From Burkholderia cenocepacia (GTDB lineage Bacteria; Pseudomonadota; Gammaproteobacteria; Burkholderiales; Burkholderiaceae), in NCBI RefSeq assembly GCF_900446215.1, contig NZ_UAQZ01000001.1, positions 1,116,001-1,180,000 of the forward strand: DNA of 64,000 nt, in the 5' to 3' direction. The notes beneath the pieces are model-generated. The model saw nothing but the letters and a program-made list of their open reading frames with translations. It made no database searches and was not told the origin of the DNA. Positions within the stretch are counted from its first letter, which is position 1, and each line of letters begins with the position of its first letter. Shown here one piece after another: positions 9,674 through 17,329 of the stretch. The position numbers and the translations under genes were made by a program.

Positions 9674-9704
9674 ACGGGCCGGCGCATGCAGCATGCCGGC
9701 CCGT
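9674..9704. terminator. GC hairpin after the patatin gene
   Basis: ACGGGCCGGC (9674-9683) pairs perfectly with GCCGGCCCGT (9695-9704) around an 11-base loop, twelve bases beyond the patatin stop codon. There is no T tract on the minus strand, so it may be a transcript-stabilising or weak termination structure. Confidence 0.5.
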
Positions 9705-9715
9705 TGCACACGGCA

Positions 9716-10933
9716 TTACCGGCGGCGGTGAATGTCGTGCGTGACGAAGCCCGCGTCGTTGACGGGCAGCGCGAGGCCGTCCTTCACCGCGAGCGTCTTG
9801 CGGATGTCGTCGAGACCCGCGGACCAGTGGTCGCGCATCGTCGACAGACCGAACTGATAGTCCTTGTAGTGATGCTCGTACGCCTTCTGCTGATAGATCA
9901 GATGCTGGATGTTGTACTTCTTCCCGCTCGACATTGCTTCGGCCTCGACGCACCACGGGTCGTTCTTGCGCTGCTCTTCCGGCACCTGTTCGAGCACGTG
10001 GCGCAGCACGTTGCGGTAGCGCTGTTCGCGCTGCAGCGTGTCGGTGACGAAACGCGTGCGGCTCGAGTACTGCACGTCCTTCGTGCGCTCGGCGACGTCG
10101 GCCATCGTGCGCGGCAGCGGCCCGCGCGCGCTCCACAGATCGACCTGGAACGCGAGCGTGTCGCGGCGCGGCCGGGCGCGGAGCACTTCCATCAGCGGCG
10201 TGTTCGACACGACACCGCCGTCCCAGTAATACTCGCCGTCGATCTCGACGGGCGGGAACGCGGGCGGCAGCGCACCGGACGCCATGAAATGCTCGGGCGC
10301 GAGACGGATGCGCGAGTTGTCGAAGTACACGAAGTTGCCGGTGCCGACGTTGACCGCGCCGACCGACACGCGCGTCTCGCCCGAATTGATCCGGTCGAAA
10401 TCGCACAGTTTCAGCAGCGTCGCGCGCAGCGCCGACGTGTCGTACCAGCTGATTTTTTCAGGATGGTCGGACACGCCCGGCAGCGGCGGCGGAAAGCGCG
10501 GCACGAAGAAGCCCTGCTGGCCCTGCATCATCGCGCTGGCGGCCTGCGACGCGGTGAAGAACGTGCGGACCTGGTCGATGCTGTTGAACAGCGCGAATTC
10601 GAACGCGGCCGGAATCGTCGGAAAGAACGCCGGCTGGCAGATCGTTTCCCAGAATTCGCGCAGGCGCTCGACGCGATGCTCGGGCGCATTGCCGGCGATC
10701 AGCGCGGTGTTGAGCGCGCCGATCGAGATGCCCGCGATCCAGTCGAGCGGAATGCCCGCCTCGTGCAGCCCTTCGAACACGCCGGCCTGGTACGCGCCGA
10801 GCGCGCCGCCGCCCTGCAGGACGAGCGCGATCGTTTCGTACGGCAGCGACCGTGCGGCCGCCGGCGCGCCGGCTTCGTGGTGCAGGTCCGCCGCATCCAC
10901 AGCCTGCTTTTCGGTGCGGGCGTGCGGCTTCAT
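9716..10933 (-). CDS. Patatin-like phospholipase
   Basis: A 405-residue serine lipase of the patatin family. [16 protein letters not shown] is the glycine-rich oxyanion loop, GISIGALN carries the nucleophile serine in GxSxG, and DGGVVSNTP gives the catalytic aspartate. The C-terminal 200 residues match the DUF3734 extension seen in proteobacterial patatins. The ATG at 10933 overlaps the stop of the 3-hydroxybutyrate dehydrogenase gene (ATGA), so it is translationally coupled to it. That linkage suggests a role in polyhydroxybutyrate or lipid turnover, which is inference. Confidence 0.9.
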   Translation of the reverse strand: MKPHARTEKQAVDAADLHHEAGAPAAARSLPYETIALVLQGGGALGAYQAGVFEGLHEAGIPLDWIAGISIGALNTALIAGNAPEHRVERLREFWETICQPAFFPTIPAAFEFALFNSIDQVRTFFTASQAASAMMQGQQGFFVPRFPPPLPGVSDHPEKISWYDTSALRATLLKLCDFDRINSGETRVSVGAVNVGTGNFVYFDNSRIRLAPEHFMASGALPPAFPPVEIDGEYYWDGGVVSNTPLMEVLRARPRRDTLAFQVDLWSARGPLPRTMADVAERTKDVQYSSRTRFVTDTLQREQRYRNVLRHVLEQVPEEQRKNDPWCVEAEAMSSGKKYNIQHLIYQQKAYEHHYKDYQFGLSTMRDHWSAGLDDIRKTLAVKDGLALPVNDAGFVTHDIHRRR

Positions 10934-11715
10934 TGCATGAACCAGCCGTGGCTGACGATGAACGACTGACCCGTGAGCGCGGCGCTCGGGAACGCCGACA
11001 GGAACAGCACCGTCTGCGCGACGTCCTGCACCGTCGTGAACACGCCGTCGACCGTGTTGCCGAGCATCACCTTCTTGATCACTTCCTCTTCGCTGATGCC
11101 GAGCTCCTTCGCCTGCTCCGGAATCTGCTTGTCGACCAGCGGCGTGCGCACGAAGCCCGGACACACGACGTGCGAGCGCACGTTGTGCTTCGCGCCTTCC
11201 TTTGCCAGCACGCGCGCCAGGCCGAGCAGACCGTGCTTGGCCGTCACGTACGCCGACTTCAGCGGCGACGCTTCGTGCGAGTGCACCGAACCCATGTAGA
11301 TCACGACGCCGCCGCGATCGTCCTTGTACATGTGCTTGAGCGCGGCCTTCGTTGTCAGGAACGCGCCGTCCACGTGGATCGCCTGCATCTTCTTCCAGTC
11401 GGCGAACGAGTAGTTCTCGATCGGGTTGACGATCTGGATGCCCGCGTTCGACACGAGGATGTCGACCGAGCCGAACGCTTCGGCCACCTTGTCGATGCCG
11501 GTGTTTACGGCTTCCTCGTTGGTCACGTCCATCGCGACGCCGATCGCCTTGCCGCCTGCCTTGTTGATCTCGTCGGCGACCGCGTTCGCGCCGTCCTGGT
11601 TCAGGTCGGCGATCGCGACGGCCGCGCCTGCCTTGGCGAGCTCCAGTGCGATTTCCTTGCCGATGCCGCTCGCGGCGCCCGTGACGACTGCGGTCTTGCC
11701 ATTCAGGTTGCTCAT
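10930..11715 (-). CDS. bdhA: 3-hydroxybutyrate dehydrogenase
   Basis: A 261-residue short-chain dehydrogenase that interconverts (R)-3-hydroxybutyrate and acetoacetate with NAD(H). [11 protein letters not shown] is the cofactor motif, NAGIQIV the structural Asn-Ala-Gly, and [21 protein letters not shown] holds the catalytic Ser, Tyr and Lys. Residues such as [12 protein letters not shown] and the C-terminal SHGWFMQ are characteristic of bacterial hydroxybutyrate dehydrogenases. It lies between the acetoacetate decarboxylase and patatin genes, a set that together handles polyhydroxybutyrate monomers. Confidence 0.93.
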   Translation of the reverse strand: MSNLNGKTAVVTGAASGIGKEIALELAKAGAAVAIADLNQDGANAVADEINKAGGKAIGVAMDVTNEEAVNTGIDKVAEAFGSVDILVSNAGIQIVNPIENYSFADWKKMQAIHVDGAFLTTKAALKHMYKDDRGGVVIYMGSVHSHEASPLKSAYVTAKHGLLGLARVLAKEGAKHNVRSHVVCPGFVRTPLVDKQIPEQAKELGISEEEVIKKVMLGNTVDGVFTTVQDVAQTVLFLSAFPSAALTGQSFIVSHGWFMQ

Positions 11716-11767
11716 GTTCGAATTCCCGTGGTGAAAGGATTGACAGGGAGAAAGGACTGCGGACGTG

Positions 11768-12508
11768 TTACTGAGCCAGGTAATCGTAGACGACTTCGCC
11801 GAGGCCCAGCGTCAAATCCGCGACGAGGTGGCGCGCCTCGACGATCTCGAGCACCGGCAGATCGGCCACCGGCGCGAGCGCGTGCGGCGCCAGCTCCAGC
11901 GATGCGGGACCCGTCCATGCGCCCTTCATCTTGATGTCCTGCATGTAATAGCGCACCAGTTCGCAGACGCGCGCGGTGCCGTCGACGTGCGGGATGATCT
12001 TCAGCAGGAAATTGGGGCCGGCGAGCCGCTTCGTCTGCTCGTCGATGTCGAGTTCCTTGTGCTTGTAGCCCATCGTGCCGGTCGCGACGCGCACCTTGCC
12101 GTAGTCGAGCGTGCCCAGGATGTGATCGGTGTTCACGTGCAGCGTGGGCGACGCGAGCTTCTTCGGGAAGCCCCACAGCTCGCGGCCGCCGGCGATCGGC
12201 GGATGATCGTCGAGATACATCGCGAGCGTATAGCCGCCCGCCTGACCGTTGTATTCGACCGGGATCACCTGGCCGCTTTCGGTGTAATCGCCGAAGCCGG
12301 TCGAATCGGCCATGCGAATGAATTCGTAGTGGACGAGCGGCTCGGTGACCTGCAGCGGCTCGGGGACGATTTCACGGAGGCGGTCCGGATCGGTGCGGTA
12401 CGTGATGATCAGAAACTCACGATCGACGAAACGGTACGGGCCCATCGGGAACGCAGGGCTGGTCAACGGCATCGCAAACGCTTTCGATCGGACATCGCTG
12501 GGTTTCAT
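11768..12508 (-). CDS. adc: Acetoacetate decarboxylase
   Basis: A 246-residue decarboxylase that converts acetoacetate to acetone and CO2 through a Schiff base. The [15 protein letters not shown] motif holds the catalytic lysine pair; [18 protein letters not shown] and [11 protein letters not shown] are also typical. The start at 12508 ([11 protein letters not shown]) has AAGGAG upstream and removes a non-conserved 27-residue extension. It is the first gene of an adc-bdhA-patatin operon, 52 bases before bdhA. The long leader upstream (to 12942) holds repeats but no other gene. Confidence 0.93.
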   Translation of the reverse strand: MKPSDVRSKAFAMPLTSPAFPMGPYRFVDREFLIITYRTDPDRLREIVPEPLQVTEPLVHYEFIRMADSTGFGDYTESGQVIPVEYNGQAGGYTLAMYLDDHPPIAGGRELWGFPKKLASPTLHVNTDHILGTLDYGKVRVATGTMGYKHKELDIDEQTKRLAGPNFLLKIIPHVDGTARVCELVRYYMQDIKMKGAWTGPASLELAPHALAPVADLPVLEIVEARHLVADLTLGLGEVVYDYLAQ

Positions 12509-12717
12509 GCGGACTCCTTGTTGTTGATCGCTTCGTGGATGAGTGGACGTAATCGTATGCCTGTGCGTTGCCGTTGTGCGATGCCGCATCTGGAATTAAT
12601 TGTTGCCGATTTCGAATAATTTGCGGCGTAAATATTGAGATGAATGAGACAAACGGCCTGGACGGCGTGCCGGCCGGGCCATGGTCGCACGCATCGATGA
12701 CGCCATCGTGTGAAAAC

Positions 12718-12756
12718 GGTGAGTCTTTACGGGAGAGAGGGTGAGCCTTTACGGGA
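12718..12756 (+). repeat. Dispersed 17-base motif, copies 5 and 6
   Basis: GGTGAGTCTTTACGGGA (12718-12734) and GGTGAGCCTTTACGGGA (12740-12756), two near-identical copies 22 bases apart in the gap between the divergent adc and PAP2 genes (12509-12942). No further copies are seen to the right. Confidence 0.65.
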
Positions 12757-12942
12757 AACGGTCGCGCGGGAATATGACAATTGTGTGAACTTGTGTTGCA
12801 GTGCAGGCTCTAAGTGCGTTCGCCGCGCGGGCCTTGTCCGGGCGGCTGCCGCATTAAGCACCGCTTAAGCGGCGACGCTCTAGCATCGTTCGACTCGGGC
12901 CGGGCAACCGGCCGATCCTTGACGCCCCACGCAACCGGATTC

Positions 12943-13524
12943 ATGCAGAACCTCAATCTCGCCCTCTTTTCCGCCATCAACGCCGGCGGTGCACCGCACC
13001 CGGGCGTTGCCCGCCTCGCGATCTTCGCCGCCGACTGGCTCGTCTATGCGCTGCCCGCGATGCTGCTGCTGACCTGGATCTTCGGCGCACGCCCCGCGCG
13101 GCACCAGGCGATCGAAGCCGGCGTCGGCGTCTGCGTGGCGCTCGTGCTCGCGCAGATGCTCGGGCATGTCTGGTTCTCGCCGCGCCCGTTCATGGCCGGC
13201 GTCGGCACGCAGCTGATTCCGCACGCGCCGGACAGTTCGTTTCCGAGCGATCACATGACGTTCGCGTGGAGCATGGCGGTCGGCCTGCTGCTCGGTGGCA
13301 CGACGCGGGTCACCGGTTTCGTGATGGCCGCGATGGCCGTGGCGATCGCATGGGGGCGCGTCTATGCGGGCGTGCACTGGCCGTTCGACATGGCGGGCGG
13401 GGTGCTGGTCGGCACGGTGGGCGCGCTGGCCGCGCACCTGTACGGGCAACGCGTGACCGCGCTGCTCGAACGGCTCGGCGATTCGGTGCATGCGGTCGTG
13501 ATGGGGCGCCGGCAGGCGCCGTAA
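12943..13524 (+). CDS. PAP2-family undecaprenyl-diphosphatase-like protein
   Basis: A 193-residue integral membrane phosphatase. The acid-phosphatase motifs are WFSPRPF, SSFPSDHMTFAW and GRVYAGVHWPFDMAGG, with the two catalytic histidines. Five hydrophobic segments can be counted. The BcrC-like group removes a phosphate from undecaprenyl pyrophosphate to recycle the cell-wall lipid carrier, and its active site faces the periplasm. The first RP motif lacks the usual upstream lysine. ATG at 12943 (MQNLNLALFSAIN) is chosen because this N-terminus matches family members. Confidence 0.85.
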   Translation: MQNLNLALFSAINAGGAPHPGVARLAIFAADWLVYALPAMLLLTWIFGARPARHQAIEAGVGVCVALVLAQMLGHVWFSPRPFMAGVGTQLIPHAPDSSFPSDHMTFAWSMAVGLLLGGTTRVTGFVMAAMAVAIAWGRVYAGVHWPFDMAGGVLVGTVGALAAHLYGQRVTALLERLGDSVHAVVMGRRQAP

Positions 13525-13548
13525 GCAGAAGGAAGCGGCGGAACGCCG

Positions 13549-13782
13549 TCAGCCGGACGAGCCGGATGTGCGGGCCGATTCGGCCGAGGCGGACGGGCTG
13601 CCGCCCGCATCGTGCAGTTCAGGCGTATCGGCCGGATGCCGCGCGGCATCGCGGTCGAGGGCGCTTTCCTTCAGGATCGCGCACATCGCGACGAACAGCG
13701 CGAGGACGACCGCGGCGAGGCCGCAATAACCGGCGATCTTCAGGTGGCGAAGGAAAGGCGAAGCGTGGCTTTCTTTTGTCAT
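13549..13782 (-). CDS. Small single-pass membrane protein
   Basis: A 77-residue hypothetical protein. A basic N-terminus (MTKESHASPFLRHLK) precedes one strong transmembrane helix (IAGYCGLAAVVLALFVAMCAIL), and an acidic, Ser/Ala-rich tail follows. No conserved domain is recognised. It converges with the PAP2 gene with only a 24-base gap. The start at 13782 is the last Met before the helix. Confidence 0.55.
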   Translation of the reverse strand: MTKESHASPFLRHLKIAGYCGLAAVVLALFVAMCAILKESALDRDAARHPADTPELHDAGGSPSASAESARTSGSSG

Positions 13783-13933
13783 GACCGGGCGCTCCTGGGC
13801 GGGCTGCGGCGGCTGTCGCCCGACAGCGGCGTCGCAGACATACATATATACCCGCCGCGATGCCGGTGCCAAGCCCGTTGCTGCGCCGGCGCCACGATTG
13901 TTTCAGCCGCCGGTCGAGCGGTATCCGCCCCGC

Positions 13934-14755
13934 TCAGTCTTCCAGCGTTTCGTGCACGGCCGCCGCGCCGCGCTTCCAGTAGGCCGCCGCGCGGATGCGC
14001 GACTTGTCGACGCCGCGCTCGCCGGTCAGGTGCTGGCGCACCGCGCGCATCGACAGCGCTTCGCCGGCCGCCCACACGTAGCCGTCGCCGGACGACGGCA
14101 GCGGCAGGTCGCGCACGGCATTCAGCAGCGCATCGCCGTCCGCCGCGTCGGCTTCGGCGCGAAAGCGCCAGATTTCATGCACGTCGGCGCGCGTATCGAA
14201 CGAGATCTGCGCGGTGCGATCCGCGACTTCCAGCACGACCGCCGCGCGCGCGCCGGCCGGCAATTCCGAGAGACGCCGCGCGACGGCCGGCAGCGCCGTA
14301 TCGTCGCCGATCAGCAGATGCCAGTCGAAACCGGTCGGGACGACGAACGAACCGCGCGGGCCGCCGATGCCGAGCCATTGGCCGACGCGTGCCTGCGCGG
14401 CCCACTGCGATGCCGGGCCCGGATGGTTCAGCACGAATTCCAGATCGAGTTCGCGGGCGGCGCGGTCGAAGCGGCGCGGCGTGAAGTCGCGCGCGACCGG
14501 CTTCGGTTCGCCTGCCGGAAACTCGGGGCCGTTCGCGCCGAGCGTCGGCAGCGCGGGGCGTTCCGCGCCCGGCGGCGGGAAAAATATCTTCACGTGATCG
14601 TCGAACGACGCAGATTCGAAATCCGCGAGATCGGGGCCGCCGAGCGTGACGCGCAGCAGATGCGGCGTCACGGGATGCACGCGCAGCACTTGCAGCAGGC
14701 GGAACTTGAGGGGGTGGCGCACGCGGGTGACGGTGCGCTCGGATGTGTTCTGCAT
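13934..14755 (-). CDS. yqjH: Siderophore-interacting flavoprotein (NADPH ferric-chelate reductase)
   Basis: A 273-residue FAD/NAD(P)H oxidoreductase of the SIP/ViuB family, which releases iron from ferric siderophores by reduction. ARDFTPRRFD is the flavin-binding RxYS-type motif, VLNHPGPASQWA and GGPRGSF follow, and the C-terminal SIP domain includes GDDTALPAVARRL, YVWAAGEALSMRAVR and AAYWKRGAA. AAGGAG sits before the ATG at 14755. It is 38 bases downstream of the PadR gene, mirroring the yqjI-yqjH pair of enterobacteria, so metal-dependent repression is likely. Confidence 0.9.
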   Translation of the reverse strand: MQNTSERTVTRVRHPLKFRLLQVLRVHPVTPHLLRVTLGGPDLADFESASFDDHVKIFFPPPGAERPALPTLGANGPEFPAGEPKPVARDFTPRRFDRAARELDLEFVLNHPGPASQWAAQARVGQWLGIGGPRGSFVVPTGFDWHLLIGDDTALPAVARRLSELPAGARAAVVLEVADRTAQISFDTRADVHEIWRFRAEADAADGDALLNAVRDLPLPSSGDGYVWAAGEALSMRAVRQHLTGERGVDKSRIRAAAYWKRGAAAVHETLED

Positions 14756-14793
14756 CGATCCGTTCTCCTTGGGTGGTGACGGGACGGCGCGGA

Positions 14794-15501
14794 TCACGCG
14801 CCGGCGCCGCCTTCGATTTCGGCCGTCGCGCGGCGCATGATGGCCGCGATGCGGCGTTGTTCGTCGGCGTCGGCGGCGCTCTTGTGCAGCAGCGCGCGCT
14901 TGAGCGCGAGACGCGCCTCGACGAATTCCGGCAGCCAGCCGGCTTGCGATTCGTCCTGCGCTTCGTTGCCCGCCGATTCCCCGGCGAACGCGCGCCGCAT
15001 GAACTCCATCTTGCGGGCGAGGTGCGTGAGGCGCGCGAACAGCGTGTCGACGCGTTCGCGCTGGGCGTCGAGATGCGCGCGGCCTGCGTCGGTCAGCGCA
15101 TAGCGCTTGCGGTTGCCTTCCGCTTGCGACGCGACGAAGCCGACTTCCTCGAGATAGGTGAGCGCCGGATACACCATGCCGGGGCTCGGGCTGTAGAAGC
15201 CGTTCGAGCGTGTGTCGAGCGCCTTGATCAGTTCGTAGCCGTGGCTGGGCTGTTCGGCCACCAGCGCGAGCAGCAGCAGCTGGAGATCGTCGGAGCTGAA
15301 CTGGCGGCCGCGCGGCATGCCGTCGTCGCCGAAATCGCCGAAGCCGCGCCCGCCACGGCCGCCGAACGGGCCGCCGCCGAATGCATCGTGGCCGCGACGG
15401 TGGCGACCGATCGCGTACCAGAGACCGGCGAATCCCTCGGGGTGGTCATGCGCACCATGACCGTCGCATCGGGCATGGCCGCGGAAGTGATTGTGTCGCA
15501 T
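14794..15501 (-). CDS. yqjI: PadR-family metal-responsive regulator, YqjI-like
   Basis: A 235-residue regulator. The first ~65 residues are unusually rich in His, Gly and Asp (MRHNHFRGHARCDGHGAHDH, then GGGPFGGRGGRGFGDFGDDG), a likely metal-binding extension. The PadR winged helix follows (DLQLLLLALVAEQPSHGYELIKALDTRSNGFYSPSPGMVYPALTYLEE). In E. coli, YqjI has a similar metal-binding N-terminus and is a nickel-responsive repressor of yqjH. Here the two genes are in one operon rather than divergent. Two tandem palindromes stand 27-52 bases upstream of the start. Confidence 0.85.
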   Translation of the reverse strand: MRHNHFRGHARCDGHGAHDHPEGFAGLWYAIGRHRRGHDAFGGGPFGGRGGRGFGDFGDDGMPRGRQFSSDDLQLLLLALVAEQPSHGYELIKALDTRSNGFYSPSPGMVYPALTYLEEVGFVASQAEGNRKRYALTDAGRAHLDAQRERVDTLFARLTHLARKMEFMRRAFAGESAGNEAQDESQAGWLPEFVEARLALKRALLHKSAADADEQRRIAAIMRRATAEIEGGAGA

Positions 15502-15527
15502 GATCGTGTCCTGTATGTCGTAAAACA

Positions 15528-15553
15528 TATCTAAAGATATATATCGAAAGATA
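15528..15553. promoter_or_regulatory. Tandem palindromic operator of the PadR-SIP operon
   Basis: TATCTAAAGATA (15528-15539) and TATCGAAAGATA (15542-15553) are two inverted repeats with TATC/GATA arms, repeated with a 14-base period just upstream of the PadR gene start. The layout suits two dimers of the PadR protein and self-repression of the operon. Binding itself is inferred. Confidence 0.65.
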
Positions 15554-16310
15554 CAGCGTCAAGGGGATTATTGAGGGCGGGATGGTGGGGCGGGGCGTGC
15601 GACGAGGCGGCCGTTGGGGGCGTTCCTGCGATGTCGTGGGTGAATCGATCCCGGCGACCGGGCGGGCGCGATGCCGCATCCGGTGTCGCGGCCGTTCGAT
15701 CGACGCCTCCCGATGCATGGTCGTGCGGATACACCTGCGTTTGCCGACTACCCCGCGAGACATTCGCCGCGATGCGGTGGGATTCATGAATAAGTTAAAC
15801 AGGGAAGATTATAAAAACGCCGAATAAAACTATTTTAAAAATCGAAACGGTTTTATTTTATTTTCCATCGTGCAAACAAGAATTCCGCGTTGGCAAAGGT
15901 CATTAATCCGACTCCGTCATTCAATGTCATCGTGTCGGCCATGGCGCATGGATCACGGCAGAGCGAGCCACGATGAAGAATTTCGACCCTTTATCCGTCA
16001 CCCGAAAATTCATCGAAAAGGTAAAGCATTGCAATATAAAATCGTTATCCAGGTATGCCGGTTGCGGAGCACGATTTTATTTGGCAGGATTTTCATCGGG
16101 ATGCCAGACTTTAAAACAACAAAGCGATCGACCATTCAATTTGCCGAAATAACGCGCGACGCTTGGGCGACCCTTGCAGGAAGCTGACCAGAAAAACAGG
16201 TAACGAGGCGGCGAACGGGCGGCACTGTTCGCGATCATTGAAGCAATCGCTTGCCCGGCAGCGTCGATGCGTCACTCGAACGATCCGGGCGAATCCGACA
16301 CGGGGCGGCC
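15554..16310. other. Long leader region before the TOMM cluster
   Basis: About 750 bases without a convincing gene. The part from 15780 to 16170 is markedly AT-richer than its surroundings and includes an 8-base stem (AATAAAAC at 15823, GTTTTATT at 15850) with a 19-base loop. A 105-codon frame at 15870-16187 has no recognisable motif and no good ribosome site, so I do not call it. This stretch probably carries the promoter for the FHA-kinase-TOMM genes. Confidence 0.5.
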
Positions 16311-17312
16311 ATGGCGATACTCAAGAACGACGCTTCCGGAGACGCATGCCTGCTCCGCGCGTATCACGTGTTCGGCCGCGACGACGCGCGCTGCGACACG
16401 GTCATCCGGGACGGCTCGGTGTCCCGCGTCCACGCCCATATCCGCTGGGTCGGCGGGCTCTGGGAGCTCCACGATCACAGCAGCAACGGCACGTCGGTAT
16501 CGGGCGTCTCGCTGCGCGACGGCGAGCATGCGGTGCTGCAGCAAGGCGACGTGATCCGCTTCGGCAGGGCCGGCATCGCGCCGTGGCGCGTCGAGTCGCT
16601 CGACGATCCGGCCGATACGCTGTGGCCGATCCGCGGCGCCGCCGCGCCGATCGTGCTCGCGCCATGCCAGATCCTGCCGGCGCCTGCCGCGCAGCCGGTC
16701 ACGATCGTTCGTTCGCCGGCCGGCGAATGGCTGTGCGACGACACGTTGCCGCCGCGCGCGCTGCATGACGGCGACGAAGTGTCGACCGGCGACTTCGCGT
16801 GGCGCCTCGCGCTCGCGCGCCACGGCTCGACGGTGATGCTCGCCGCTCCTGCCGATCCGGCCGCGCCGGCGCAATTGCTCGAATTCTTCGTCAGCCGCGA
16901 CGAGGAGCACGTGCGCATGCTGCTGCATGTCCGTGGCGGCGTGGTCGACCTCGGCGAACGCGCCCATCACTACAGCCTCGTCACGCTTGCCCGCGCGCGC
17001 TCGGCCGACATGCAGGCCGGCTACGACGCCGCCACGCAAGGGTGGATCGAACTCGACCGGCTCGCGCGCATGCTCGGCATCGACGCGTCCCATGTCAACG
17101 TGCAGATCCATCGCGCCCGGAGCCAATTCGCGGCGCTGCCGGGGTTGGGCGCGAGCCAGCTCGTGGAGCGTCGGCGCGGCAGCGTCCGCTTCGGCGATGT
17201 GCCGTTCCGGATCATGCGCGGCGAGCATCTCGAATGCGAGTCGGTGCCGGCCGTCGGGCCGCGTCTCGGCGTGCCGCGCGCGGTGCCGGGCCCGGTCGTC
17301 CATTGCCCGTGA
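16311..17312 (+). CDS. FHA-domain protein with C-terminal winged-helix-like region
   Basis: A 333-residue protein. Residues ~10-80 are a full FHA phosphothreonine-reading domain: HVFGRDD (Gly-Arg), SVSRVHAHI (Ser-x-x-His) and DHSSNGTSVSG (Ser-Asn-Gly). Residues ~95-175 may be a second, degenerate FHA-like fold. Residues ~205-300 (HYSLVTLARARSADM, GWIELDRLARMLGID, NVQIHRARSQFAAL) look like an OmpR-type winged helix, so the protein may act on DNA. The kinase gene follows immediately: a GTG overlapping the stop by four bases is in frame, and a better start lies 18 bases on. It probably reads phosphorylation by that kinase and adjusts the cluster's expression. The start at 16311 is chosen over an earlier frame without family-like residues. 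Confidence 0.8.
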   Translation: MAILKNDASGDACLLRAYHVFGRDDARCDTVIRDGSVSRVHAHIRWVGGLWELHDHSSNGTSVSGVSLRDGEHAVLQQGDVIRFGRAGIAPWRVESLDDPADTLWPIRGAAAPIVLAPCQILPAPAAQPVTIVRSPAGEWLCDDTLPPRALHDGDEVSTGDFAWRLALARHGSTVMLAAPADPAAPAQLLEFFVSRDEEHVRMLLHVRGGVVDLGERAHHYSLVTLARARSADMQAGYDAATQGWIELDRLARMLGIDASHVNVQIHRARSQFAALPGLGASQLVERRRGSVRFGDVPFRIMRGEHLECESVPAVGPRLGVPRAVPGPVVHCP

Positions 17313-17329
17313 ACGCGGGAGAACCGGCC

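Noticed and set aside
15870..16187. A 105-codon frame in the AT-rich leader
   Set aside because: No ribosome site, no domain, no similarity I recognise; base composition alone explains it.
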